DNA of 64,000 nt, from assembly GCF_003337435.1 (NCBI RefSeq), contig NZ_QPJS01000004.1, positions 114,618-178,617 on the forward strand, read 5' to 3'. A program made the translations under genes and the position numbers. The notes below the pieces were generated by a model, which searched no databases, was not told the origin of the DNA, and saw only the letters and a program-made list of their open reading frames with translations. Below, one piece after another: positions 1-8,273 of this stretch. Source of the DNA: Schleiferia thermophila (GTDB lineage: Bacteria > Bacteroidota > Bacteroidia > Flavobacteriales > Schleiferiaceae). Position 1 is the stretch's first letter. Every line of letters starts with the position of its first letter.

Positions 1-3000
1 TTGTTCGGTGCTATCGGCTTTGCAGTTGTAGGGTGAGAGGGCGATGAGTCGGACGATGACGGAGTCGCCGTCGTTGGCGATGGTGTAGTTCAGGGAGTCA
101 GGACCGCTGAAAGAGGCGATGACGGAGTTGTTTTTAATGATTTTCCAGAGGTAGGAGGTGTTGGCATTGGGGAAGAGGAGGGGTTTTACTTTGGAAGTAT
201 CGATGGTAAAGGGGGCGCATTCGACGGAGCTGAGGACGTTGAGTTGAGCATTGGCATTGGGGTGTACGGTGATGGTTTGGGAGGAGGAGTCGGTACATCC
301 GAAGGCATTGGTGACAGTGAGGGAGACGGTGAAGGAGGTATCGTTTGTAGAGGGGTTGGAGAAGGTGACGGAGGGGTTTGCGGAGGTATCGGTTAGTCCG
401 TTGCCAAAGTTCCAGAAGTAGGAGAGTTGGGGCAAGTTGGACTGACCGGAGGAGGAGAGGTTGGTAAAGGAGACGGTGGAGGAGTCGCAGACGGAGGTAT
501 GGGAAGGGGAGAAGGAGGCGATGGGTCGTGGGTAAGCGACGAAGGATTTGGAGATGGAGTCTTTACAGCCGTTGGAGTCGGTGATGGTCAGGGAGATGGT
601 GTAGGTGATGGAGTCTGCTGAGGAGAGGGGCAGCAGGAAGGAGGGGTTAGGGGTATTGAGGTTGGAGGAGGAGACGTTGGAGGATGGGGAGATGGACCAG
701 AGGTAGGAGAGGTTGAGGCCTATTGAGGAGTCAGCGGGAGAGAGGCTGAAGGGGGAGCAGGAGTTGGGAGGCAGGGAGAAGTTGGCGATGGGTCTAGGCA
801 GGAGGGAGATGGAGTGGGAGGAGGTATCGGAGCATCCGTCCTGGGAGGAGACGATGAGGGAGATGGAGTAGGTGATGGGGTTGTTGGATTGGTTGTCCGG
901 GAAGTAGAAGACGGGGATGGGAGCGGAGGGGTTGGAGATGAGGACGGAGGAGTCGCTGACGGTCCAGAGGTATTGGAGGGGTGTTTTACCGGAGGAGAGG
1001 TTGAGGGGGCTCAGGGAGTCGTTGGCACAGAGGGATGGGGGCATGGAGAAGCTGGCCAAGGGTTTTGGTTTGAGGGTGATGGATTGGTAGGCGGTATCGG
1101 TACAACCGGTACCGGCGGTCACTACGAGTCGGATGGAGATGGTGGAGTCGGAGGAGTTGGAGAGGTTGAGGAAGGAGAAGGAGGGGTTTTGAGAGGAGAT
1201 AGGGGTGATGCTGTTGTTGATAGCCCATTGGTACTGGACGTTGGGGGAGGAGTTGTTCAGGACGATGAAGGTAGCCGGGGAGCAGGCCGAGTCGGGCAGG
1301 AGGGTGAAGCTGGCAGAGGGGTTGAGGATGGTGTAGAAGAGGTGTTCGGTGCTATCGGCTTTGCAGTTGTAGGGTGAGAGGGCGATGAGTCGGACGATGA
1401 CGGAGTCGCCGTCGTTGGCGATGGTGTAGTTCAGGGAGTCAGGACCGCTGAAAGAGGCGATGACGGAGTTGTTTTTAATGATTTTCCAGAGGTAGGAGGT
1501 GTTGGCATTGGGGAAGAGGAGGGGTTTTACTTTGGAAGTATCGATGGTAAAGGGGGCGCATTCGACGGAGCTGAGGACGTTGAGTTGAGCATTGGCATTG
1601 GGGTGTACGGTGATGGTTTGGGAGGAGGAGTCGGTACATCCGAAGGCATTGGTGACAGTGAGGGAGACGGTGAAGGAGGTATCGTTTGTAGAGGGGTTGG
1701 AGAAGGTGACGGAGGGGTTTGCGGAGGTATCGGTTAGTCCGTTGCCAAAGTTCCAGAAGTAGGAGAGTTGGGGCAAGTTGGACTGACCGGAGGAGGAGAG
1801 GTTGGTAAAGGAGACGGTGGAGGAGTCGCAGACGGAGGTATGGGAAGGGGAGAAGGAGGCGATGGGTCGTGGGTAAGCGACGAAGGATTTGGAGATGGAG
1901 TCTTTACAGCCGTTGGAGTCGGTGATGGTCAGGGAGATGGTGTAGGTGATGGAGTCTGCTGAGGAGAGGGGCAGCAGGAAGGAGGGGTTAGGGGTATTGA
2001 GGTTGGAGGAGGAGACGTTGGAGGATGGGGAGATGGACCAGAGGTAGGAGAGGTTGAGGCCTATTGAGGAGTCAGCGGGAGAGAGGCTGAAGGGGGAGCA
2101 GGAGTTGGGAGGCAGGGAGAAGTTGGCGATGGGTCTAGGCAGGAGGGAGATGGAGTGAGAGGAGGTATCGGAGCATCCGTCAGGGGAAGTGACGATGAGG
2201 GAGATGGAGTAGGTGATGGGGTTGTTGGATTGGTTGTCCGGGAAGTAGAAGACGGGGTTTGGAGCGGAGGGGTTGGAGATGAGGACGGAGGAGTCGTTGA
2301 CGGTCCAGAGGTATTGGAGGGGTGTTTTACCGGAGGAGAGGTTGAGGGGGCTCAGGGAGTCGTTGGCACAGAGGGATGGGGGCATGGAGAAGCTGGCCAG
2401 GGGTAATGGGTTAATCACCACAGTTCTGCTTATAGAATCACGACATCCCGTGCCTGCAGTTATCACAAGTTTAATGGTAACAAGGCTGTCTTGATTTCCT
2501 GGATTTACCAGGGAAAAACTAGTGTTGTAAGCAGTGCTTATTAATGAGTCGTTTAAATACCATTGGTACATTAATCCTATATCCGAGCTGTTGGAAGTGT
2601 AAATACTTTGACCTGAGCATATTGCAGAGTCAGATAAACTAAAAATTGCATTGGGTTGAGGATTTAAATTAACGTGAACAGTATCATAATTTCTGCACTG
2701 ATATACTGAGTCTTCTACCATCAGATAATACACACTGTTGAGTGTAGGTTTCACCCATAATTGATCCGTTGAGTCTAAAACATTAGAAGAAGAATCAAAC
2801 CATACGTACAACAAACCAGGATTGCCTGGAGAACCAATTAAAACAGAATCGCCGGGGCAGATATTTTTATTGCCGCCTGCATTCACAGGAGGCAAGGGAA
2901 TTATGGGTAGTAAAATCGTATCTGTGACCTGGCAGTTGTTAGCATCCGTTACAGTCACTACATAAAGGCTATCTGCAAGACTGGCTATAAGTGTAGTACT

Positions 3001-5484
3001 TGATGTATTTGTACTGGTAAGTCCGACCGAAGGACTCCACTGATATTGAAAACCACCTCCGCCACCGCTGGCAGTTACCTGAATTTGTATGGTATCAGAT
3101 TGACAAACAAAAGGCGGTGCATTGTTTGATAACTGAATTGGAGGATATGGTACCACATAAAAAGTTGCACTGTCGGTACATCCTTTTTCATCCACAACAA
3201 AATAGTTGATTGAAATCGTATCGGTTATTCCTGTTATAAATACTGTGTTAGAAGTATCTGACTGATTGCAGCTGCAATTCCAATAAGTAAAATAAGGGGG
3301 GTTCCCTGAGGTAACCACTGGTGTAAGGGAGAAATTTTCACCATAACACACATAGTAAACCGAATCAACCTGAATTTTTGGCAACTCAAAGATTTCAACT
3401 TTCTGCGAGTCTGTCACTTCACCACAAATGTTTGAAATTCTTAATTTTACCCAATAAACTCCAGCCGAATCGAAAGAAATCACAGGCACAGAATCGCTTG
3501 GTGTACTTCCTGTAATAAACGACCATCCGACAGGCGGGCTTACACTCCAGAAATACTCCAATGTGCTCAAACTGTCGTAAATAACAGGGATGTGTCCGGA
3601 GTCAAGGCCAAATGCGATGATCTGTGGTCCACAATATGCCATCGCTGGCGGCATTTGCAGAAAAGGCTTGCTGATAATGCGAAATACAGTATCGACAGAA
3701 TCTACACCACAAAAATTTTCCTTGATCATCAGCAATCTGTATTCACCCACTTCATTGATAGTGAGTTGAACAAACCTGGATGCCAGAGAGCCTGAATCCA
3801 CCGTAAAACCGGTCGAGGGCTGTATTTCCCACCTAACGCGGTTGGGCAGGCATGAGTAAATCGAATCTCCCGCATCCTCAAAGCCAACGGAAAATGGTTT
3901 GCAAAATGAAGAATCGTTGTTTATAAATTTAAAATTAATTCCAAGATCGTCAGGTGGTTTTCCTACACATATCACCTTTATGGCTGAATCGGCACCACAC
4001 TCATCCACATTTCCGACAAACTGTTTGATAGTATATAGTCCTGGTTGGTTAAATTGTACTGTAATATTTGAAGTGCCTGATATCCAATCAGCAGGGTCTG
4101 TGGAATTGTTAAACATTATTCCCATGCTGCCAGATAGTACTGTATAGGTGGACGGACTGATACTCCAGACAACTTTTTTATTCGAATCACAAATACTCGG
4201 ACTTTGAATGAAAATTCCGCCTATCGATGTATCCGTGATCTGAACAGCTGAACTAACACACACCGTATCAGGTACAGTAAAACCTGCAGTCACAGCCTCG
4301 TTCAATACAATTCCGTTGACGGAGGCTGTAGTGGAAAAACAGGGGTTTGTCGCTGTGATTGTGACGGTAAACTGATTGGATTTGGTTGGGTCACATGAAT
4401 TCTTATAAAATATGTGAGTAAATGTATCAGGGGGAGGATGTATGTAAGTATATACAGATGGTACGTCGTTTACGACTACTGTATAGGTGGTGCCGGGTGG
4501 ATTGGATTGATAATTGGAGAAAATAAATGAGAAAGCTTGTCCGCTACTGTCTTTTGGCAGGCAACGAATGGTGTTGCCCAGTGAGTTGATCCCAATTGCC
4601 GGATTGGTACCATAAAACAGCTGTATTTTCTTCGAATTGCTGCACCCATTGGCATTGGTCAGCTCAAGAACCACCTCATAAAGTCCCGGACTGGTCAATG
4701 AAATGGGCTTAAAATTCGGTAAAGTGGTTCCGGAGTCGATTACATTGTTGTTAAGATACAGTTTATAAAAGCTGTATATGCTGGATGAAAAGGTTAAATT
4801 GAAAGTCTGATTCTGATTAACTGTGCAGAATTTGTAAGTCGTCAAGCCATTGAATATACTAAATTGTCCGGTCGATATGATGGTATCTATTTTTGGAAGA
4901 TCATGTACCACAAAAGTCATTGAATAGGTACTGATGCATCCAAAAGAATTTGTAATGGTATACGTAATTTGATGCGACCCGACACCAGCCACTGATGGAT
5001 AAAAAACATTGCCGCTTACACCAGGCCCGCTGAAAAATCCTCCAGCCGGATATCCGCCACTCAGAAACAAAGGGTCGTCATTCAGACAGAAAGTCGATTT
5101 TGGAGGATTAAAGTGCACTGAATCAGGAACTCCGATCCAGAAGTATATCGAGTCTAATCGGGTCCCGTTGGTGTCTAAGGTAACTTTGTACACACCGGGA
5201 TTGGAATACTGAACATTGAAAGAAGCAACCGTAGAACTGGATGGAACACCCCCGGAAGCGCTCCAATTCAGTGTACCGGCGTTGATGTTTGTAGAGAGTG
5301 GTATGGCAGTGTTTACACACTGTTTTACGGTATCCGTTTGCGGCTGGCTTTGATTAACCAAAATCCATTGCGGCTGGGAATAAGTTTTTGTAAGAAAAAA
5401 TAAAAGACTTATTGAAAAATTAAAAATCAATGAAGTCGAAGAAAAATTCCTTTTTCTAAAGGAATTCGAGGGTACCTTGTTCAA
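1..5484 (-). CDS. Giant secreted PKD/Ig-like repeat surface protein (partial, C-terminus beyond window)
   Basis: The minus frame is open without a stop from 5484 to the window edge, giving at least 1828 codons. The best start is TTG at 5484, three codons after an in-frame TAG. It gives a signal peptide with a basic N-terminus, then a hydrophobic stretch (SLIFNFSISLLFFL) and a TYSQ cleavage region. The rest is a chain of Ig/PKD-like beta-sandwich domains of about 90 aa, many with a cysteine after an acidic or polar turn. One carries a clear PKD signature (YFWNFGNG). From about residue 1028 the domains start with a P-x-x-x-A-x-F pattern and form a near-identical five-domain repeat. Such proteins are adhesins or gliding/matrix proteins in Bacteroidota, usually exported by T9SS. 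A C-terminal sorting domain is expected outside the window but is not seen. Function is inferred from architecture only. Confidence 0.85.
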   Translation of the reverse strand, partial: MNKVPSNSFRKRNFSSTSLIFNFSISLLFFLTKTYSQPQWILVNQSQPQTDTVKQCVNTAIPLSTNINAGTLNWSASGGVPSSSTVASFNVQYSNPGVYKVTLDTNGTRLDSIYFWIGVPDSVHFNPPKSTFCLNDDPLFLSGGYPAGGFFSGPGVSGNVFYPSVAGVGSHQITYTITNSFGCISTYSMTFVVHDLPKIDTIISTGQFSIFNGLTTYKFCTVNQNQTFNLTFSSSIYSFYKLYLNNNVIDSGTTLPNFKPISLTSPGLYEVVLELTNANGCSNSKKIQLFYGTNPAIGINSLGNTIRCLPKDSSGQAFSFIFSNYQSNPPGTTYTVVVNDVPSVYTYIHPPPDTFTHIFYKNSCDPTKSNQFTVTITATNPCFSTTASVNGIVLNEAVTAGFTVPDTVCVSSAVQITDTSIGGIFIQSPSICDSNKKVVWSISPSTYTVLSGSMGIMFNNSTDPADWISGTSNITVQFNQPGLYTIKQFVGNVDECGADSAIKVICVGKPPDDLGINFKFINNDSSFCKPFSVGFEDAGDSIYSCLPNRVRWEIQPSTGFTVDSGSLASRFVQLTINEVGEYRLLMIKENFCGVDSVDTVFRIISKPFLQMPPAMAYCGPQIIAFGLDSGHIPVIYDSLSTLEYFWSVSPPVGWSFITGSTPSDSVPVISFDSAGVYWVKLRISNICGEVTDSQKVEIFELPKIQVDSVYYVCYGENFSLTPVVTSGNPPYFTYWNCSCNQSDTSNTVFITGITDTISINYFVVDEKGCTDSATFYVVPYPPIQLSNNAPPFVCQSDTIQIQVTASGGGGGFQYQWSPSVGLTSTNTSSTTLIASLADSLYVVTVTDANNCQVTDTILLPIIPLPPVNAGGNKNICPGDSVLIGSPGNPGLLYVWFDSSSNVLDSTDQLWVKPTLNSVYYLMVEDSVYQCRNYDTVHVNLNPQPNAIFSLSDSAICSGQSIYTSNSSDIGLMYQWYLNDSLISTAYNTSFSLVNPGNQDSLVTIKLVITAGTGCRDSISRTVVINPLPLASFSMPPSLCANDSLSPLNLSSGKTPLQYLWTVNDSSVLISNPSAPNPVFYFPDNQSNNPITYSISLIVTSPDGCSDTSSHSISLLPRPIANFSLPPNSCSPFSLSPADSSIGLNLSYLWSISPSSNVSSSNLNTPNPSFLLPLSSADSITYTISLTITDSNGCKDSISKSFVAYPRPIASFSPSHTSVCDSSTVSFTNLSSSGQSNLPQLSYFWNFGNGLTDTSANPSVTFSNPSTNDTSFTVSLTVTNAFGCTDSSSQTITVHPNANAQLNVLSSVECAPFTIDTSKVKPLLFPNANTSYLWKIIKNNSVIASFSGPDSLNYTIANDGDSVIVRLIALSPYNCKADSTEHLFYTILNPSASFTLLPDSACSPATFIVLNNSSPNVQYQWAINNSITPISSQNPSFSFLNLSNSSDSTISIRLVVTAGTGCTDTAYQSITLKPKPLASFSMPPSLCANDSLSPLNLSSGKTPLQYLWTVSDSSVLISNPSAPIPVFYFPDNQSNNPITYSISLIVSSQDGCSDTSSHSISLLPRPIANFSLPPNSCSPFSLSPADSSIGLNLSYLWSISPSSNVSSSNLNTPNPSFLLPLSSADSITYTISLTITDSNGCKDSISKSFVAYPRPIASFSPSHTSVCDSSTVSFTNLSSSGQSNLPQLSYFWNFGNGLTDTSANPSVTFSNPSTNDTSFTVSLTVTNAFGCTDSSSQTITVHPNANAQLNVLSSVECAPFTIDTSKVKPLLFPNANTSYLWKIIKNNSVIASFSGPDSLNYTIANDGDSVIVRLIALSPYNCKADSTEQ
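3..1062 (-). repeat. Direct repeat, second copy in gene order (may continue left of window)
   Basis: Near-identical to 1344-2403. A 281-bp segment (1063-1343) lies between the copies and encodes the fifth domain of a five-domain, 447-residue unit. Only base 1 differs from its partner at the window edge (Gln for His), so the array may extend further left. Confidence 0.9.
1344..2403 (-). repeat. Direct repeat, first copy in gene order (about 1.06 kb, offset 1341 bp)
   Basis: This segment matches 3-1062 almost base for base at an offset of 1341 bp, which is 447 codons, so the frame is kept. The few differences cluster near 2155-2300: about six small substitutions and a short altered patch. It encodes nearly four PKD-like domains starting LASFSMPPSLCANDS. 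The similarity stops abruptly at about 2403, exactly where base composition changes. Confidence 0.9.
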
Positions 5485-5619
5485 GTTGCGCTATTTGGGT
5501 AATGAGACTTAAATCTACCGCAAATTTTAATTCAACACGAAGACTTACGTTAAGAAATTTTCAATTTTGAGTAAAAATATTCTGCATTTCGCCACATGCA
5601 TCTAAACCGCGATCGTTTG

Positions 5620-6234
5620 TCAGGCCACTGAGTGCTGTTGAGCATTTTTCTCAAACAAGTACCTTTGGTAAACAATCATTAGACCTACTCCCACTGTAAT
5701 GGACGCATCTGCAATATTGAAGATCGGCTGAAAAAACAAAAACTCCTTCCCCCCCCAAAAAGGTATCCAATCTGGAAGGGTGGTGTGAATCAGAGGAAAA
5801 TAAAACATGTCCACTACATGCCCAAGCATAAATCCTGCATAACCCCCTCCTTTAGGAAACAAGGTAGCAACCTGATGATAACTATGGTCGAAAAGTAATC
5901 CGTAAAACAGACTGTCTATCAAATTGCCCACCGCACCGGCCAATACCAGAGCAACACTGATCTGTGCCACAGCAGGAACATGGTTTCGATTTAATTTGAC
6001 CAACCAGGTAAATATCCACACTGAGGCTGCTATCCGGAATATCGTCAAGAGATATTTGCCGACGTCACCTCCCCATTCCAGTCCAAAGGCCATGCCCGGA
6101 TTTTCAGTAAAGTGAAGGATAAACCAATCGGTTATTCTATGCTCCTGGCCCAGCATCATTGTCAGTTTTACCCAAATTTTGAGGGCCTGATCTGCCAGCA
6201 GAATCAGAGCTACAATTAATAGATTTTGCCTCAC
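5620..6234 (-). CDS. lspA: Lipoprotein signal peptidase (signal peptidase II)
   Basis: This 204-aa inner-membrane aspartyl protease cleaves the signal peptide of diacylglyceryl-modified prolipoproteins. Family hallmarks are visible: the ENPGMAFGL block near residues 44-52, AGAVGNLID near 99-107, HVVDMFYFP with the first catalytic Asp at about 142, and FNIADASI with the second at about 176. The stretch between GNLID and VVD is longer than in proteobacterial LspA, as is common in Bacteroidota. Four hydrophobic segments are apparent. It overlaps the stop of the upstream TraR/DksA gene by 4 nt, so the two are translationally coupled. The window contains candidate lipoprotein substrates (the S41 protein and perhaps the cytochrome). 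Confidence 0.95.
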   Translation of the reverse strand: MRQNLLIVALILLADQALKIWVKLTMMLGQEHRITDWFILHFTENPGMAFGLEWGGDVGKYLLTIFRIAASVWIFTWLVKLNRNHVPAVAQISVALVLAGAVGNLIDSLFYGLLFDHSYHQVATLFPKGGGYAGFMLGHVVDMFYFPLIHTTLPDWIPFWGGKEFLFFQPIFNIADASITVGVGLMIVYQRYLFEKNAQQHSVA

Positions 6235-6623
6235 TTTGTTCGGTTATTTCTTCCTTCCTTGGCCTCAATACTGAGTGTAGCATGAGGTACCAGCATCAAA
6301 CGCTCTTTCGGAATCAGCCTTCCCGTCTCTCTGCAAATTCCATAAGTCTTATTTTCAATTCTCAGCAAGGCGTTTTTAAGGTCTCTTATAAATTTCTCCT
6401 GACGGGCGGCCAGCTGTGCATTGGCTTCTTTGCTCATGGTTTCCGAACCTTCTTCAAAAGCTTTAAAAGTAGGAGATGTATCATCCGTACCGTTTCCGGC
6501 ACTGTTCGAAATAGCTTCTTTAAGCACCTTAAGATCGTACTCCGCTTTTTCTATTTTTTTTAAAATCAAATCTTTAAAAAATTCCAGTTCTTCGTCACTG
6601 TATCGAAGTTTTTCTTCAAACAT
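6231..6623 (-). CDS. TraR/DksA-family RNA polymerase-binding protein
   Basis: This 130-aa protein has an N-terminal coiled-coil (residues about 1-85, rich in Glu, Lys and Leu) and the C-terminal DksA/TraR motif (YGICRETGRLIPKERL, then VPHATLSIEAK). Family members bind the RNA polymerase secondary channel and tune transcription, often with ppGpp. Only one of the zinc-finger cysteines is left (GICRETG), the usual form in Bacteroidota versions, so zinc binding is doubtful. It is directly upstream of and overlapping lspA, a common pairing in this phylum. A hairpin-forming inverted repeat lies about 45-75 bp upstream of the ATG. Confidence 0.9.
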   Translation of the reverse strand: MFEEKLRYSDEELEFFKDLILKKIEKAEYDLKVLKEAISNSAGNGTDDTSPTFKAFEEGSETMSKEANAQLAARQEKFIRDLKNALLRIENKTYGICRETGRLIPKERLMLVPHATLSIEAKEGRNNRTK

Positions 6624-6668
6624 TGGATTTTACTAACTTTTTTCGGCGCTAAAAATACTCCTTTTTCT

Positions 6669-6696
6669 GCATTTTTACCCCGTGGGTAAAAGATGC
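6669..6696. repeat. Inverted repeat between thiolase end and TraR/DksA gene
   Basis: TTTTACCC (6673-6680), CGT, GGGTAAAA (6684-6691) is a perfect 8-bp stem with a 3-nt loop. Flanking GCAT and ATGC can extend the stem past a bulged base. No U-tract follows it in the thiolase direction, so it may be a U-less terminator of the thiolase gene or an operator for the TraR/DksA-lspA pair. Confidence 0.55.
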
Positions 6697-6702
6697 CTAA
6701 GG

Positions 6703-7878
6703 TTAAAAAATTTCATAAATACCTGCAGCTCCCTGTCCTGTGCCCACACACATGGTCACCATTCCATATTTGGCCTTTCTTCTTTTAGCTTCATTAAAGA
6801 GCTGCACACTTAGTTTGGCCCCGGAGCACCCCAGCGGATGTCCCAGCGCTATGGCTCCTCCGTTTACGTTTGTAATTTCTTCACGGATGCCGAGCTCCCG
6901 GATCACGGCCACTGATTGAGCCGCAAAAGCTTCGTTTAGCTCAATTAAATCGATATCATTCAAATTCAAACCGGCTCTTTTCAGGGCTTTTGGAATGGCT
7001 TCTACCGGACCTATGCCCATGATTCTCGGTTCCACTCCTGCTACATCATAGGTAATTAATCTCGCTAAAGGTTTAAGATTCAGTTCGTTTACCATCTTTT
7101 CACTCATCACCACCACAAATGCTGCACCATCCGACGTCTGCGAGGAATTACCGGCTGTCACGCTGCCTTTTTCGGCAAATACAGGTTTGAGCTTTGCAAG
7201 TGCCTCCAAACTGGTATCCGGCCTTGGCCCTTCATCTATAGAAAAAGTATATGTGCGCTCCTGTCTTTTTTCCCGTTCGTCCAGATATACTTCCCGTACC
7301 GTCAGCGGCACAATTTCATCTTTGAAAAGCCCTTCAGACAGGGCTTTCAGAGCTCTTTGGTGCGATCTATAGGCAAATGCATCCTGGTCCTCGCGAGATA
7401 TCTGATACTTTTTAGCCACAGCCTCAGCGGTCAGACCCATGTTGTTGTAGTAGTCAGCATGCACCTTGGCCAGTTCGTAATTTGGGGTCACTTTCCACCC
7501 GCCCATCGGAATGTAGCTCATGCTTTCCACCCCTCCGGCGATTATGCATTCAGCCAAACCCGCATGTATTTTGGCTGCAGCAATCGCTATGGTTTCCAGG
7601 CCTGATGCACAATACCGGTTCACGGTCATGCCGCCAACCTTTACCGTATCAAGCCCCATGAGAGAAATGAGCCTTCCTACGTTTAGCCCCTGTTCGGCTT
7701 CCGGCATCGCATTGCCCACAATCACGTCGTTGATGCGCTCCCGGTCCAGCTGTGGCAATTCGGCCAAAAGACTTTTAATGACCTCTGCAGCCATATCATC
7801 CGGTCTGAAAAATCTAAGTTTTCCCTTGGGGGCCTTACCTACAGCAGTTCGCTTAGCAGCCACAATGTATGCGTTCAT
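6703..7878 (-). CDS. Acetyl-CoA acyltransferase (thiolase)
   Basis: This 391-aa thiolase catalyses thiolytic cleavage of 3-ketoacyl-CoA, or the reverse condensation of acyl-CoAs. Visible motifs are the acylation cysteine in [30 protein letters not shown], the catalytic His block [16 protein letters not shown], and the second catalytic Cys in [11 protein letters not shown] near the C-terminus. The ATG at 7878 ([14 protein letters not shown]) is chosen over a longer in-frame start at 7935. It fits the family N-terminus and has AAAAGGA about 10 nt upstream. No hydroxyacyl-CoA dehydrogenase or enoyl-CoA hydratase is adjacent. It could serve beta-oxidation, or supply acetoacetyl-CoA to the mevalonate route implied by the HMG-CoA reductase at 14.0-15.4 kb. 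Confidence 0.93.
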   Translation of the reverse strand: MNAYIVAAKRTAVGKAPKGKLRFFRPDDMAAEVIKSLLAELPQLDRERINDVIVGNAMPEAEQGLNVGRLISLMGLDTVKVGGMTVNRYCASGLETIAIAAAKIHAGLAECIIAGGVESMSYIPMGGWKVTPNYELAKVHADYYNNMGLTAEAVAKKYQISREDQDAFAYRSHQRALKALSEGLFKDEIVPLTVREVYLDEREKRQERTYTFSIDEGPRPDTSLEALAKLKPVFAEKGSVTAGNSSQTSDGAAFVVVMSEKMVNELNLKPLARLITYDVAGVEPRIMGIGPVEAIPKALKRAGLNLNDIDLIELNEAFAAQSVAVIRELGIREEITNVNGGAIALGHPLGCSGAKLSVQLFNEAKRRKAKYGMVTMCVGTGQGAAGIYEIF

Positions 7879-7989
7879 GGTACGAATTCCTTTTAACTTG
7901 TTTGGAGCGCTAAATATACAAAAAATATTATGCAAGCATAAAAACCTACCCGCATCAGCTACCCTCGCTTATTTATTTTTTTGGATGAG

Positions 7990-8190
7990 GGCGTGCCCTC
8001 TGCGGGCTTTGCTATGTACAATCCACCGCATGCCCGCAGAGGTCGGCGTATTCCGGAGTTCCGTCCCCGCCAAAATGTTTTGGCGGGGACCGCCCCGAAT
8101 GGGGCGTCCTCCATCCGCCTCACGCAGGCTCACGCACCGTTTGTGCTGGTGGTCAGGGTTTCGCGGAATTCCGGGTAATCCGGAAAAAAT
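7990..8190. repeat. G+C-rich multi-hairpin intergenic element
   Basis: This stretch fills most of the gap between the thiolase and the SGNH gene and is much richer in G+C than its flanks. It holds several perfect inverted repeats: CCTCTGCGGGC (7997-8007) with GCCCGCAGAGG (8032-8042); GTCCCCGCCAAAA (8063-8075) with TTTTGGCGGGGAC (8078-8090); and CGCCCC (8091-8096) with GGGGCG (8101-8106). Copies of TTCCGG and CCGGAA lie near both ends. Short ORFs exist on both strands but look like by-products of the palindromes. It may be a dispersed REP- or MITE-like repeat or a structured RNA. Copies elsewhere in the genome cannot be checked here. The rest of the 7879-8273 gap is AT-rich, with no recognised promoter. 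Confidence 0.6.
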
Positions 8191-8273
8191 ACTCTCCTTC
8201 CAGATGCATTGCAATTTATTTGTACTCGTAATTTTACCAGCACGTTTTTGTCTCTGCTCCATTTTCGCACTTA

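Noticed and set aside
427-1962. Gly/Asp/Val-rich plus-strand ORFs (427-621, 814-1377, 1768-1962) that repeat at 1341 bp
   Set aside because: They are antisense shadows of the C-rich minus-strand PKD gene, whose frame is open through the whole region; their repetition just reflects the direct repeat.
1-2403. Direct repeat read as a CRISPR or mobile element
   Set aside because: The repeat unit is over 1 kb, is in frame with the PKD gene, and has no spacers, transposase or terminal inverted repeats.
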